Shown here: piece after piece, positions 15,036 through 15,197 of the stretch | How the letters are laid out: every line of letters starts with the position of its first letter | Numbering within the stretch: the stretch's first letter is position 1 | Origin: Blastococcus sp. CT_GayMR20 | GTDB taxonomy: Bacteria > Actinomycetota > Actinomycetes > Mycobacteriales > Geodermatophilaceae | Direction: 5' to 3' | DNA: 15,197 bases | Assembly: GCF_004570345.1 (NCBI RefSeq) | Contig: NZ_SPQM01000119.1 | Location: 1-15,197 of the forward strand | Notes under the pieces: model-generated | Database searches by the model: none | What the model was told of the DNA's origin: nothing | What the model saw: only the letters and a program-made list of their open reading frames with translations | Translations under genes and position numbers: made by a program

Positions 15036-15197
15036 GTGACGCGGACGGCGACTGCGCGACGGCTCGCGGCCGGCGCGGCCTACGGCGGCGGCAGCGTCGC
15101 GCTGGGCGGCGCCGCCCTGGTCGCACTCCTCCGCGAGGAGGCGCGTGCTGCCCGCCGGAACATCGAGGCCCGTACGACGAAGGGCGATCCCCCCTCG
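15036..15197 (+). CDS. SGNH/GDSL-type hydrolase, N-terminal fragment (mirror copy)
   Basis: This is the exact mirror of the fragment at the left edge: GTG start at 15036, GGAGGG at 15027-15032, then 54 codons with no stop before the contig ends. The same hydrophobic anchor and Arg/Glu-rich segment are present. Both copies break at the same codon, so the missing 3' part cannot be recovered from either end. The family call is tentative, because no catalytic residue is included. Confidence 0.5.
   Translation, partial: MTRTATARRLAAGAAYGGGSVALGGAALVALLREEARAARRNIEARTTKGDPPS

Larger units (their letters stand above)
7657..15197 (-). repeat. Right arm of the 7541-bp perfect inverted repeat
   Basis: This is the reverse complement of bases 1-7541. 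Its outer end stops at the base that mirrors base 1, inside the same hydrolase gene. That is expected if the contig itself is the full palindrome, and unlikely if the window were cut at random from a longer natural sequence. Genes in this arm carry no information beyond the left-arm copies, except that the copy of the ABC ATPase here is cut earlier. Confidence 0.97.

Noticed and set aside
1..15197. A composite transposon, or a pair of insertion sequences, forming the inverted repeat
   Set aside because: There is no transposase or recombinase, no terminal repeats or target-site duplications, and the arms contain only chromosomal-type genes.
1..15197. A hairpin telomere or linear-plasmid end
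   Set aside because: The centre is a coding ABC ATPase segment, not an AT-rich or structured telomere. No protelomerase, terminal-protein or replication gene is seen. It is kept only as a remote alternative.

Overview
The window is one long, apparently perfect inverted repeat. Bases 1-7541 reappear as the exact reverse complement at 7657-15197, around a 115-bp unpaired centre (7542-7656). Every open frame and every intergenic stretch I compared in the left arm has an identical mirror partner (position x corresponds to 15198 minus x). Both outer ends stop at the same base of the same partial gene. So there are only about 7.66 kb of unique sequence. The likeliest explanation is a fold-back chimera (whole-genome-amplification template switching, or an inverted library or assembly join) rather than a natural genome arrangement. 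A real fold-back inverted duplication cannot be excluded from sequence alone.

The unique half looks like ordinary chromosome from a high-GC actinobacterium: very GC-rich codon use, frequent GTG starts, few Shine-Dalgarno sites, and -10-like TAnnnT boxes about 7 nt before some start codons, as in leaderless transcripts. The gene set (an SGNH hydrolase N-terminus, DUF2252, a chelatase-type AAA+/VWA pair, an ACT-domain threonine dehydratase and a DrrA-type ABC ATPase) fits Actinobacteria. A Geodermatophilaceae-like source is a guess.

Left arm, outside to centre: the start of an SGNH/GDSL-type hydrolase (minus, cut by the contig end); a divergent DUF2252 protein with kinase-like motifs (plus); a GNAT acetyltransferase (minus) overlapping the DUF2252 gene tail to tail; two tandem 26-nt hairpins; a VWA protein (minus) and, 4 bp upstream of it, its AAA+ ATPase (minus); divergently, threonine ammonia-lyase ilvA (plus); then a DrrA-type ABC ATPase (plus) that runs into the palindrome centre and is broken there. 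The right arm repeats all of this in reverse.

Functionally, the AAA+ ATPase and VWA protein form one coupled unit of the magnesium-chelatase/MoxR type, with no tetrapyrrole or cobalamin genes beside it. The GNAT gene lies downstream of that pair, separated by the hairpins. ilvA is a stand-alone isoleucine-pathway gene. The ABC ATPase would normally be followed by a permease gene, which is missing because the sequence folds back. I found no tRNA, rRNA, CRISPR array, transposase or phage gene. No gap between genes within either arm exceeds about 125 bp.
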